A stretch of DNA of 64,000 nt from an uncultured Candidatus Actinomarina sp. (GCA_902610815.1 CACLXG010000001.1:264775-328774); one strand, 5' to 3'. Counted from the first letter of the stretch, positions 31,150 to 40,665 are shown. Made by a program: numbers and translations. Notes: generated by a model not told the origin, from the sequence alone.

Positions 31150-33011
31150 GACATAGTTTTTTGTATCAAATTATTATCAAAAATTTTATTTATTTCTTCA
31201 AAACTATCATCTTTATAAATAACTGACAACTTTTTAGATATTTCAGATGCTTCTTTTGCAACCTTTATAAAATCGCCAATATTCAAATTAAATTTATTTA
31301 TTACATATTCAATATTCTCAGATTTCATATACTCATAAAATACACTAAACCAAGATAAATTAATTTGTGTAGGTTTTTTAATGGCATTTGAGAATTCAAT
31401 TTTATTTACTTGTTCTGTTGATGAATAAAATTGGTTAAATAAATGATTAAAATCATCCTTTAGTGTAAATTCTAATTTTTCATTACTTATTCCAGATGAA
31501 ACATACATTAATTTCATTTCAACATCCCGACTTTTAACTGTATGGTACAAATGAATTGCTGGAATTAGATTGTCTCTATAAGTTTCGTTTAAAACTTTAC
31601 CTTTTATTGAGTCAATAAAGTCGAGTTCTTTTAAAACATTGTGCTTTGCTTTAAACAATTCTTCTAACTTATCAGTTTTAAACATGTTTTGATAAGCAAA
31701 AAAACTTTTTTGCAATAGCTCGATTGATTCCTCCATGCTGTATATATTTAACAAACTCAATATAGATGAATAACTAATTGAAAATGCAGAATTTAAATTA
31801 CTGGATTTGAGTGTAAATAGATTGCTATACCAATCTTTATTTATACTTCTGTCATATGATAAGAAGGCATAACCTTTATCATCTATACCCCTTCTTCCTG
31901 CTCGTCCACTCAATTGCATAAACTCTGACTGAGTAATAGGTCTAGTTTTGATTCCATCATATTTATGTAACCTATCAATAAATATAGCTTTTGCTGGCAT
32001 ATTAATTCCTAAAGCTAATGTCTCAGTAGCAAAAAGAAATTTTATATATTTATTTAAAAATAGATATTCTACAAATTCTTTAACAATTGGGGCTAGACCA
32101 GCATGGTGATAACCTACACCTCTTGACCACATCCACATATGCTCATCAAGGTTAAGGAGTGTTAACTCTTCAGTTGTTAAATCACCAAATACATCATCAT
32201 ACTTACTTTTAATTTCATTTCTATTTTCAATTAATTTAAAGCTATTCGACAACTGTCTTGCACTTGATTCAACCCTTTCTCTTGAAAAATAAAAAAATAT
32301 GACTGGTAATAAATTTCTAGAATTTAAATATGAGGCTTGTTCTTTTAAACTTGGTTTATTAAATTGTGAATTTTTTTTCTCTATTTTAAATATATTTTTA
32401 TTTTTTTTATCTTTTGTAGATTTAATTATTTTTAAGTCTCTACTCGACTTAGAGCTAGCAACTAAAGATATTTCTAAAGGGATAGGTCTTGTACTTGAGT
32501 GAATTAATGAGGTTGCTCCTCTTAATGAAACTAACCATTCTAAAAATTCATTTTTATTGTTTATGGTTGCTGAAAGAGAAAGAAATTTTATATCTTTGTT
32601 TGCATGAATCAATATTTCTTCCCAGGTAGTTCCTCTTTCTTTATCAGCAAGATAATGTACTTCATCTAAAATTATTAATCCAGTATTGATTAATTTACTG
32701 TCTTTACTAAAAATCATATTTCTTAATATTTCTGTAGTTGCTATTACTAATTCTGCATCTTTATCAATACTTCTATCTCCTGTAAGCAGCCCAGTCCTTA
32801 TGCCTTGCCTATTAAAGTCATTGTATTTTTGATTAGAAAGAGCTTTTATGGGTGTTGTATAAAATATATTTTTTTGTTTTGATAAATAATGATCAATAGA
32901 TCTTTCGGCAATGTATGTTTTTCCTGAACCTGTAGGTGCAACAACTAATACATTGTTACCGTTTTTTACATCATTAACCGCTTCTTCTTGAAATTTGTCA
33001 GGAGTAAACAT
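31146..33011 (-). CDS. Superfamily 2 DEAD/DEAH RNA helicase (HelY/Ski2-like)
   Basis: APTGSGKTYIAE, LDEVHYLAD, SATINN, ATETLALGINMPAKAIF, QLSGRAGRRGID; after tatC. Confidence 0.92.
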   Translation of the reverse strand: MFTPDKFQEEAVNDVKNGNNVLVVAPTGSGKTYIAERSIDHYLSKQKNIFYTTPIKALSNQKYNDFNRQGIRTGLLTGDRSIDKDAELVIATTEILRNMIFSKDSKLINTGLIILDEVHYLADKERGTTWEEILIHANKDIKFLSLSATINNKNEFLEWLVSLRGATSLIHSSTRPIPLEISLVASSKSSRDLKIIKSTKDKKNKNIFKIEKKNSQFNKPSLKEQASYLNSRNLLPVIFFYFSRERVESSARQLSNSFKLIENRNEIKSKYDDVFGDLTTEELTLLNLDEHMWMWSRGVGYHHAGLAPIVKEFVEYLFLNKYIKFLFATETLALGINMPAKAIFIDRLHKYDGIKTRPITQSEFMQLSGRAGRRGIDDKGYAFLSYDRSINKDWYSNLFTLKSSNLNSAFSISYSSILSLLNIYSMEESIELLQKSFFAYQNMFKTDKLEELFKAKHNVLKELDFIDSIKGKVLNETYRDNLIPAIHLYHTVKSRDVEMKLMYVSSGISNEKLEFTLKDDFNHLFNQFYSSTEQVNKIEFSNAIKKPTQINLSWFSVFYEYMKSENIEYVINKFNLNIGDFIKVAKEASEISKKLSVIYKDDSFEEINKIFDNNLIQKTMS

Positions 33012-33017
33012 TATATA

Positions 33018-33740
33018 TTATTTACTCTTACTTAAATACAAAACCAATTCTATGAGCATATATAAGGGTATTGTGAATATAAATAGCGTTATTGGATCTC
33101 CTGTGGGTGTGATAATTGCAGAAAAAATTAATACACCTAAAAATATTTCTTTTCTATTATCTGTAAAAATATTTCGACTTATGATACCTCTTTTAATTAA
33201 AAAATAAATTACTAATGGAGTTTGAAAAGAAATACCAAATAAAATTGATATTCTAGAAATCAATTGGAAATAATTTTGTGTTCTTAAAATAAAATCAGAT
33301 TCATTAAATGATAATAAAAAATCTATACCTATAGGTAGGGTTATATATGCTGAAAATATACCTAGATAAAATAAAATGATAAAAACAATCAAATACAATA
33401 TAAAAAGTTTATGAGATAATTTTTCAAAAGCAGGTTTAAAAAAATATCCAATAATAAATATAACTAGTGGGAGCGATAAGGCTATTGATACAAAAAATGT
33501 ATTTAAAACTTTAACTTGAAATCCTTCATATATTGTAAAAGCAACTAGTTCATCAATTGAATATCCGGCATTCAATAATGGAGAGGTTAGAATTTCATAA
33601 ATTGAGCTGTAGTTTATGTAAACGATAGTGAAAAATATAGAAACTATAAATAGTGAAATTAATATTCTGTAATTTAATTCTTTAAAGTGTTCAAAAAATT
33701 TTTTATTATTCAAAATTATTCCTCTTCTAACCAAACCCAT
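33018..33740 (-). CDS. tatC: Sec-independent translocase TatC (start more likely TTG ~10 codons downstream)
   Basis: FFEHFKELNYRILISL, multi-TM, FGISFQTPLVIYFL, F..II.AIITPTGDPITL. Confidence 0.92.
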   Translation of the reverse strand: MGLVRRGIILNNKKFFEHFKELNYRILISLFIVSIFFTIVYINYSSIYEILTSPLLNAGYSIDELVAFTIYEGFQVKVLNTFFVSIALSLPLVIFIIGYFFKPAFEKLSHKLFILYLIVFIILFYLGIFSAYITLPIGIDFLLSFNESDFILRTQNYFQLISRISILFGISFQTPLVIYFLIKRGIISRNIFTDNRKEIFLGVLIFSAIITPTGDPITLFIFTIPLYMLIELVLYLSKSK

Positions 33741-33886
33741 TTTTGCTTTATTGTTTTATCACCAATAACTTTACGAACTTGATCGGATTCAGAACTATTG
33801 AATACACGAAATAATTTTCTTATTTTTTCTTTATCTAAAATACCCAAGGATAAAAATATTATTATGATAAGTTCTATTAAACTCAT
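33716..33886 (-). CDS. Putative minimal TatA/TatB-like protein (56 aa), absent from ORF track
   Basis: MSLIELIIIIFLSLGILDKEKIRKLFRVFNSSESDQVRKVIGDKTIKQKWVWLEEE; ATGA overlap with the upstream WYL gene; located between pafC-like gene and tatC. Confidence 0.7.
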   Translation of the reverse strand: MSLIELIIIIFLSLGILDKEKIRKLFRVFNSSESDQVRKVIGDKTIKQKWVWLEEE

Positions 33887-34743
33887 ATCTTTAACTTCTT
33901 TTTTAATTTATCGTTTCTTATTTTAAATTCATTTATTAATGATTGTGGGGACATAATTTCTATATATTCATAATTTTTAATAACAAAATTTAATGCGTTT
34001 GATTCGGAATAAAATTTTGCTTCTACATGGTTATTTTTTAATTGATAATCATCTTTGTTTATATCAGTAAGAACCTTTTCATTTGAATATGTGAACTTCA
34101 TAACAGTCTCCATTTTATTAGATTTTTTACTTTCTCTAAAGTCTTCAATAGATAGTGAATCTACGATTCTATTAATTAAAAAAGTTTTTAATTTTTCATC
34201 ATTTAAATCAATAGCTTCTAAAACAATACCATCATTATTAGTTGTCAATAGAACAGGTTGAATTCTATAAAATGTTTCCTTTGTCGATCCAAGTTTTATA
34301 TATGAGATTATGCTTTCTTCAAAAAATGCTAAATTTTCAAAAACACCATCATTATTCTCTTCTAATATTTCTAAATTAAAATATGGACTAACTGCATTAT
34401 AAAATTTTTCAACATCACTATTGTTTTTAACTAACTCTTTATAGATTGAATTTGAAGATAGCAAAAAGATTAAATTAAATAACTCACCATCATTTATTTG
34501 AATTATATTTTTTAATGAAGGATTAATATTGAATAATAATTCTTTATTAGTGTCATCAAATTCATAGTCAATTAATAATTCTCCTTGTTGCGAATAAATG
34601 TCAGTAATTACTGACAAGATATAAAATATTTCTTTCTCATCTATATTTAATTTTTGTGCAAAATTATTTAGATTCCATTTTTGTTGATTTTGTATTAAAG
34701 AAAGAACACTCATTACCAATTGTAGATCAACTTTTTTTGACAT
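33883..34743 (-). CDS. WYL-domain regulator (PafC-like)
   Basis: Helical N-terminus, YRIQPVLL..NDGIVLEAIDL..LKTFLINRI; tandem with second WYL gene before tatC. Confidence 0.8.
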   Translation of the reverse strand: MSKKVDLQLVMSVLSLIQNQQKWNLNNFAQKLNIDEKEIFYILSVITDIYSQQGELLIDYEFDDTNKELLFNINPSLKNIIQINDGELFNLIFLLSSNSIYKELVKNNSDVEKFYNAVSPYFNLEILEENNDGVFENLAFFEESIISYIKLGSTKETFYRIQPVLLTTNNDGIVLEAIDLNDEKLKTFLINRIVDSLSIEDFRESKKSNKMETVMKFTYSNEKVLTDINKDDYQLKNNHVEAKFYSESNALNFVIKNYEYIEIMSPQSLINEFKIRNDKLKKKLKI

Positions 34744-35560
34744 CTAATAACTCCTTAATATTAACTGAAGTGCTTATATTTATAATCTCTATTTCGTCAT
34801 CTAAAAGAAGTAAAAATTTTATAAAACCATAGTTATCATTTGTAGACACTTTGCAATGTAAAATTTTATCTCTGATTTCTAATTGTATTTGATTATGTGC
34901 AAACATATTTTTATTTATGTCGTACAAATCTTTTTTTAATTTAATTGTTGCTTCGATAGAATATTTTTCGTTATCCCATGAAAAAGGAAAATTTATATTT
35001 TCAATTTGAAATAAATCAGCTTTATTACCAATTTTTAAATTATGTATTTGATCTAAATTAAAAGTCTTAAGTGATCCACTGTCTTCTCCAGCTAAATACC
35101 ATTTGTTATCAAAATATTTTAAACCTTGAGGTTTTACCTTTCGATATTTATCAAGGTAGTCAAAACCAACTCTTCTTTTTTCGTTAATAGACTGGAGAAT
35201 TTTTGATATTAATTCGTTTTTATCATTGTCAAAATTGCTTTTTGCTAAATATTTTTTGAGATATAAATAAGTATTTACTAATTTATCACTACTAATTTTT
35301 TTAGATTCAATAATTGAATCATAAATTGAATAACCTGAAAGTGAATAACCTTTATCGTAAGACCATTTATCATTCTCATACTCAATTAAATAACCAAATG
35401 AGCGTAATAAATTTTTATCTCTTTCAAATGAACGTCTAAATGCTTGTTGATTTAAATCTCTATAATCAGAGATGCTGTCCTTAATGTTTTCTGTTGATAG
35501 ATTGTTGTTTTCACTTAATAAATTTAATAACTCTACTGCTCTTCTTAATACATTTTTCAT
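34727..35560 (-). CDS. WYL-domain regulator (PafB-like)
   Basis: HTH-like N-terminus, RKVKPQGLKYFDNKWYLAGEDSGSLKTFNLDQI. Confidence 0.85.
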   Translation of the reverse strand: MKNVLRRAVELLNLLSENNNLSTENIKDSISDYRDLNQQAFRRSFERDKNLLRSFGYLIEYENDKWSYDKGYSLSGYSIYDSIIESKKISSDKLVNTYLYLKKYLAKSNFDNDKNELISKILQSINEKRRVGFDYLDKYRKVKPQGLKYFDNKWYLAGEDSGSLKTFNLDQIHNLKIGNKADLFQIENINFPFSWDNEKYSIEATIKLKKDLYDINKNMFAHNQIQLEIRDKILHCKVSTNDNYGFIKFLLLLDDEIEIINISTSVNIKELLDVKKS

Positions 35561-35671
35561 TAATTAAATCTCTTTTGAAGTGTTGAAAACATAGTCTAAT
35601 TTTACAAATTTTAATAAATAAAATTATTGTTAAAAATTTATATATGTCTGCAGTATTGTAATATATACATT

Positions 35672-35917
35672 ATGAAAGTTTGGATAGATCAAGACTTATG
35701 CACAGGTGACGGACTGTGCGAAGAAATTGCTCCTGACGTTTTTGTTGGTTTAGATGATGGATTATTTTATGTCAAAGAAGGTGATAAAATTTTCTCTGAA
35801 GAAAATGGAAATGTTGGTGGTGCAGAAGGTTTAGCTGTTGTTCCTAAAGGTCAAGAAGAAGCTGTTGTTGAATCAGCTGAAGAATGTCCTGGGGAATGTA
35901 TAATGATAGAGCCTTAA
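35672..35917 (+). CDS. Small ferredoxin
   Basis: MKVWIDQDLCTGDGLCEEIAPDVF...AEECPGECIMIEP. Confidence 0.9.
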   Translation: MKVWIDQDLCTGDGLCEEIAPDVFVGLDDGLFYVKEGDKIFSEENGNVGGAEGLAVVPKGQEEAVVESAEECPGECIMIEP

Positions 35918-36690
35918 TATTCTATATATCTAGCAGTAATTAAAAATCCAGTATGTGAAACTAGTTTGTTTGAAGGCCTTACAATCTTTTCATCAACTAC
36001 CCAATCTCTAAGTATTACCTCTTTTATCTCTATATCCTGAAACTGATTATCCATTAAAATGTTATTCATTCTCATAATTTGAGTCATAGACGGTAAATAC
36101 GAAACCCAGTAAATACTATTTTTTATTTTATTATTTTTGAAAAATTCCCATGGCTCTGGAACATCCGTAATTATTGAATCAATATCTTCATTAAGTAACT
36201 TATAATTAAAATTTACTAATTCTTCATTTAAAAAATTAATATCATTACTTTCTTCAGATAATGTAGATATATATCTGGAAATAGTTTTATCAGCTCTTCT
36301 TTGGTTTTTTTTAGAAGAATCAAGACTGTATAGTTTTCCAGTATTTTTTAAAAGAGTATATAGATATAAAGTTAAAGCTCCTGAGCCAGAACCTATTTCA
36401 AGAATCTTACTCGAATTATGAATATTTGACTCTAAAACTATTTGAGCTACATCTTTTGGATAAATTATCTGAGGACCTCTTTTCATTAAAAGTACAAATT
36501 CTTTATAAGAAGGTTTGTAAATTTTAAAATTAATACCAGTTGAGGTTTTAACCTGGGATGGGATATTTTTAATTTGTGAAAATTTAAATTTTCCTTCATT
36601 GGTAGTAAATTCTTTTTTTAAATCTACTACGGCTAAATATTTATTATTTTTTGGAGTATGTATAACTATTAGTTGATTATCTATATTCAA
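35914..36690 (-). CDS. tRNA (adenine-58-N1)-methyltransferase TrmI-like
   Basis: KRGPQIIYPKDVAQIVLESNIHNSSKILEIGSGSGALTLYLYTLL; DVPEPWEFF. Confidence 0.9.
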   Translation of the reverse strand: MNIDNQLIVIHTPKNNKYLAVVDLKKEFTTNEGKFKFSQIKNIPSQVKTSTGINFKIYKPSYKEFVLLMKRGPQIIYPKDVAQIVLESNIHNSSKILEIGSGSGALTLYLYTLLKNTGKLYSLDSSKKNQRRADKTISRYISTLSEESNDINFLNEELVNFNYKLLNEDIDSIITDVPEPWEFFKNNKIKNSIYWVSYLPSMTQIMRMNNILMDNQFQDIEIKEVILRDWVVDEKIVRPSNKLVSHTGFLITARYIEY

Positions 36691-36692
36691 AT

Positions 36693-36782
36693 CTATAAGA
36701 ATGCGAGAAAAGAAGCTACTGTTGTTAATACCATTCCAACAGAAACTACAATTACTATAATTTTTTGAAGTTTTTTATTCAT
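36693..36782 (-). CDS. 29-aa single-pass membrane microprotein (absent from ORF track)
   Basis: MNKKLQKIIVIVVSVGMVLTTVASFLAFL; ATGA overlap with upstream ORF and stop 2 nt before trmI start. Confidence 0.6.
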   Translation of the reverse strand: MNKKLQKIIVIVVSVGMVLTTVASFLAFL

Positions 36783-36934
36783 TTAAATTTTTTAAAAATT
36801 TTCTTTTTAGTATTATTAAATTTTTCATACAAACGACCAATTATTAGACCTGCGAATAAATATCCAATTAATTTCCCTTTGTCATCATTTAATTGATTTT
36901 TAAGGTTTTCATAATCTTCTGAAAAATTATTCAT
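36779..36934 (-). CDS. Hypothetical small membrane-anchored protein (ATG at 36934 preferred over track start 36976)
   Basis: MNNFSEDYENLKNQLNDDKGKLIGYLFAGLIIGRLYEKF...; ATGA overlap with upstream gene. Confidence 0.6.
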   Translation of the reverse strand: MNNFSEDYENLKNQLNDDKGKLIGYLFAGLIIGRLYEKFNNTKKKIFKKFK

Positions 36935-37215
36935 TTCAATATTCTCCAAGATATCAATGCAAATATCAAAATACATAATAATGCCATAGTAAAATAAATT
37001 AAAGATTGGATAAAATATTGGCCTGTATATATCTGAGAAAGGACAATAGCTAAACCAGTTAATAATAGAAGTGAAGAAATCGCTAAATAATTACCAGCTT
37101 TAAAATTTTTCCTTACATCCTTTATTGAATTCTCAATTGGCTCAAAGGTTTCAGACTCTAGGCGTTCAAGTAAACTATCAAGTGCTTTGATTGCTGAGGA
37201 AGAAAAATTAAACAT
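36931..37215 (-). CDS. Small two-TM membrane protein, phage-holin-like architecture
   Basis: N-terminal amphipathic segment, two hydrophobic helices. Confidence 0.55.
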   Translation of the reverse strand: MFNFSSSAIKALDSLLERLESETFEPIENSIKDVRKNFKAGNYLAISSLLLLTGLAIVLSQIYTGQYFIQSLIYFTMALLCILIFALISWRILK

Positions 37216-38249
37216 TAGGTATCTTTTCTGTTTTTTAATATAGTGCCAATCACACCCTGAACAGTTGCAGCTACTGGGAGTGCTAGTATAGCACCAACTC
37301 CTCCAAGGGTGTAAGCACCAAAAAGTGTAGAAAATACTGCTATAGCTGGATGAATTTCCATCGTTGATTTAGTGACTCGTGGACTTATGAAATAATTTTC
37401 TATAATCTGATAAGCAAGAAGTACAACAACTGTAGCTATCATCGCATTAGTACCTAGTGAAATAGAAGCTATGAATGGTACTAAACCACCTAAAAAAGTT
37501 CCAACAACTGGTATTAATTGTGACAAGATACCAGCAGCAACTCCTAAAGCAATCGGAGATGGTAAACCAATTAATAAAAATGAAACTGACAAAACAATAC
37601 TTGCTAAAACACCTAAGATTACTTTTGCAACAATAAAACCACCTGCTTTAGATACTCCAATTCTCCATACTTGATCAATTGAAGATGAAATGTTATTGGG
37701 TAAGGATTCTTTTAATTTAATTCTCCATCCATCACCTTCGCTAATTAAATAGTAAGTGAAGAAAAATATTATAAATATATGGCCAAGTGTTCTTAACAGA
37801 CCTTGACCAGCAAAAACAACACTGGAGCCAACAGTGCTTCCGTAATCTTTAATTAGTGAGTTGAATTGATTCTCTAAATCCAGCGACTGACTTGAAATTG
37901 CAAACCCCTCAACATTTAGGTAATTTATAAAATTGTCAAAATATGTAGGCATTTGTGAAGACAAGAAATAAATTTCTTGAACCATAATTGGAATTATTGA
38001 AAATAACGTTGCACCAATAACTAAAAGAATTACTGAAACAGCTATCAAAGCCGCACCTTGTCTATTAATTTTTTTAGAAAGCCTGTATACAACTGGCTCA
38101 GCGAGTGCAGATAAAACTATAGCCACAAATAAATCAAATATTAAAGATTTTACTCTTAAAAAAACTAAAACAGAAAAGGCGATGATAAGAACATATAAAA
38201 ATGCCCTATTTAATAGCTCCTGTCGAGTTTCACCTTTTGGAAGATTCAC
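37215..38249 (-). CDS. AI-2E family transporter/permease
   Basis: Multi-TM, LIPVVGTFLGGLVPFIASI, IENYFISPRVTKSTMEIHPAIAVFSTLFGAYTLGGVGAILALPVAATV. Confidence 0.92.
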   Translation of the reverse strand: MNLPKGETRQELLNRAFLYVLIIAFSVLVFLRVKSLIFDLFVAIVLSALAEPVVYRLSKKINRQGAALIAVSVILLVIGATLFSIIPIMVQEIYFLSSQMPTYFDNFINYLNVEGFAISSQSLDLENQFNSLIKDYGSTVGSSVVFAGQGLLRTLGHIFIIFFFTYYLISEGDGWRIKLKESLPNNISSSIDQVWRIGVSKAGGFIVAKVILGVLASIVLSVSFLLIGLPSPIALGVAAGILSQLIPVVGTFLGGLVPFIASISLGTNAMIATVVVLLAYQIIENYFISPRVTKSTMEIHPAIAVFSTLFGAYTLGGVGAILALPVAATVQGVIGTILKNRKDT

Positions 38250-38251
38250 AA

Positions 38252-39814
38252 TTATTTGACCCTTGATGTTGGTTTATAGTTACTATTTTGGATCAATATC
38301 AAAACAAATAAAACTAAATTAAATGTTGAAAAATATATTTCGAAAATTGTAAAGCTTTCATTAATAAGAGGGCGAGTAAATAAAGAAAATAAAACAAAAA
38401 TTATTGACACTGCAAGAATTCTTTTTTTATATTTAAGTCCACGTACTGTAATATTTAAAAGAAGTAATCCAATTAATATCCTGCCTAAGCCCTCGAATGT
38501 ATTGCTTCTTATAAAGTAAAATTCTCTAATAGTAAAAAAACCATCTTGACCAACACCACCTAATGTTAAATGAATTACACCAAGCAAAACTAATAGTGCT
38601 GAAAACCAAGCTAAAGTGAAATTATTAATTGAAAATCTCGCTTTAATTGGTGACGGCCATGGTTGGAGTGGGTTAACTCTTTTAACTAAATTAGAAGATA
38701 ACTTGAACATACTACGTTCATAATTTCCAAAAACGAAAGCAGTTATTAAAAGAAATATTGGAACGAAATATACATTAAATCCAAAAATATAAATAATAAA
38801 AAACACAAACAAATGCCAGAGATAAACTGTATAAATGTTTGAATGAACATGAGAAATTAATAACCATATTTTTTGATTAGACAAAATATTCTCAATTACA
38901 TTTTTTAGTGATAAAAATAAACATATCAATCCTATCGAAGCGATCAAATATGTGGTTGTTGGTGGGTCTTCATTATTAAGTGATGTGAGTCTATAGCTAG
39001 CTAACGATAAGTATGGATTAGAATCTGACATTTGATAAAACAAATATCCATAGGTAAATAAAGTTATATATCGAAATACATTTAAGTTTACTTTTAGAAT
39101 TTTCCCATCAGCATAAAAGTATCCAAGTTGGTGAATTGCTATCCAGAAAAATAAATAATTAAACAATCTTATATAAGATAGATTTAGTGAAAAATCTATA
39201 TTGTCAATCAAAATTGTCATGGTAATCAAACCAAGAACAGTAGCGTAAGGATATTTTTTATGCAGGAAAATCGTAAACGGCGCAAAAATGACCATCACTA
39301 GATAAATTGAAACTAACCATAGAGGCCATAAAATAAACTCAACTGATGGCATAATTCCATCTTGAGAAGTTGTTAAATAATTAGGAAAATTTTCTGACCT
39401 ACTTAAAATATTTAAAACTATTGTACTTGAAAATATCCAAACAATTACTGGTCCCAAAAGCGTATTGATTCTATCTACTAAATAATTCCACTGGCTCCCA
39501 TCCCGACCAACGTTTGAATACCAAGCAATTAAATTATTAAAACCCATAGAGAAGAAAAATAAAGACATTCCTGCAGTGAACCAAGTGAATACCGTTAAGG
39601 ATTGAGAGTTTACTGAAAGGTTTTCCACAAAAAGCTCTCCTCCAGACTCTTGAAATCTTAATAATGAAAATGAATTAGTAATTAAAAAAATTAGTCCAAT
39701 TATTTTGGTGAAATCAATGAACCTCTCTCTAGATATAGAAGTATTTGCGACTTCATTAAATACTAAACGTAAACTTTTTAAATTTGGTAAAAATAAATTT
39801 ATTATTTGTTTCAC
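38252..39814 (-). CDS. Acyltransferase-3-like integral membrane protein
   Basis: ~10+ TM segments, RFIDFTKIIGLIFLI start, HSNIYTVYLWHLFVFF. Confidence 0.7.
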   Translation of the reverse strand: MKQIINLFLPNLKSLRLVFNEVANTSISRERFIDFTKIIGLIFLITNSFSLLRFQESGGELFVENLSVNSQSLTVFTWFTAGMSLFFFSMGFNNLIAWYSNVGRDGSQWNYLVDRINTLLGPVIVWIFSSTIVLNILSRSENFPNYLTTSQDGIMPSVEFILWPLWLVSIYLVMVIFAPFTIFLHKKYPYATVLGLITMTILIDNIDFSLNLSYIRLFNYLFFWIAIHQLGYFYADGKILKVNLNVFRYITLFTYGYLFYQMSDSNPYLSLASYRLTSLNNEDPPTTTYLIASIGLICLFLSLKNVIENILSNQKIWLLISHVHSNIYTVYLWHLFVFFIIYIFGFNVYFVPIFLLITAFVFGNYERSMFKLSSNLVKRVNPLQPWPSPIKARFSINNFTLAWFSALLVLLGVIHLTLGGVGQDGFFTIREFYFIRSNTFEGLGRILIGLLLLNITVRGLKYKKRILAVSIIFVLFSLFTRPLINESFTIFEIYFSTFNLVLFVLILIQNSNYKPTSRVK

Positions 39815-39851
39815 ATAAATATAATACCTGTATCAAGACTGTTTAAAACAA

Positions 39852-39857
39852 TATAAT
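39852..39857 (+). promoter_or_regulatory. -10 element TATAAT, leaderless trmL transcript
   Basis: TATAAT 6 nt upstream of GTG start (39864). Confidence 0.5.
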
Positions 39858-39863
39858 TAGATA

Positions 39864-40307
39864 GTGGAAATTGTTTTGTATCAACCTGAAATAGCAGGAA
39901 ATGTCGGGGCTATAATTAGGCTCGCAGCAAACTCTGGCGTTTCTTTGAATCTTATTAAACCATTTGGTTTTGAACTTCAAGAAAATAAAATAAGAAGGGC
40001 GGGTTTGGATTATCATGATTTATCAAATACTAAAACTTATAACTCATGGGAGGAATTTATAGAAACAAATATTAACAAAAGTATATGCTGCTTATCTTCA
40101 AAAGGTACAGATTCTTATTGGGATACAAATCTGAATCAATATGATTTCTTATTGTTTGGTCCAGAATCAATTGGATTACCAGATGAAATTTTATCAAGTT
40201 ATAAAACAATTACTATACCTATGAAAGAGAACTCTAGAAGCATAAATCTTGCAAACTCAGTTGGTATAGTAGTTTTTGAATCTTTAAGGCAAGCAAGTGT
40301 TCAGTAA
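39864..40307 (+). CDS. trmL: tRNA (cytidine/uridine-34-2'-O)-methyltransferase, SPOUT family
   Basis: LYQPEIAGNVGAIIRLAANSG, FGPESIGLP, RSINLANSVGIVVFE. Confidence 0.93.
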   Translation: MEIVLYQPEIAGNVGAIIRLAANSGVSLNLIKPFGFELQENKIRRAGLDYHDLSNTKTYNSWEEFIETNINKSICCLSSKGTDSYWDTNLNQYDFLLFGPESIGLPDEILSSYKTITIPMKENSRSINLANSVGIVVFESLRQASVQ

Positions 40308-40665
40308 ATTATTCTTTGTTTTTGTTGGAGGTGGTATTGGTTCAGTATTGAGATATGGAACAAATTCCATCCTAAATTTATATGTAATTGGTCAATTAGG
40401 AACTCTGTTTGTAAACGTATTTGGTTCTTTTATATTTGGAATTCTGGTTTCTATTGGAGAAGACAGAAGCGAATATTTTAACTTATTTCTTTTAACTGGA
40501 TTGCTTGGAGGATTTACAACATTTTCACAATTTTCTTTTGATGTAGTGACGTTACAAAATAATGGTAATTTATATTCGATAATTTACATACTCTCTTCTG
40601 TACTACTTTCTATATCTATGGCATTGTTGGGTATATATATAGCAAATAGGTTTATTAATAGTTAA
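40297..40665 (+). CDS. crcB: Fluoride ion channel CrcB/Fluc
   Basis: GGGIGSVLRY, GTLFVNVFGSFIFG, GLLGGFTTFSQFSFD. Confidence 0.93.
   Translation: MFSKLFFVFVGGGIGSVLRYGTNSILNLYVIGQLGTLFVNVFGSFIFGILVSIGEDRSEYFNLFLLTGLLGGFTTFSQFSFDVVTLQNNGNLYSIIYILSSVLLSISMALLGIYIANRFINS

Noticed and set aside
33018-33740. TatC N-terminus MGLVRRGIIL
   Set aside because: This segment overlaps the tatA-like ORF; GAGG followed by TTG ~10 codons in (MNNKKFFEHFKELN) is a more typical TatC start.
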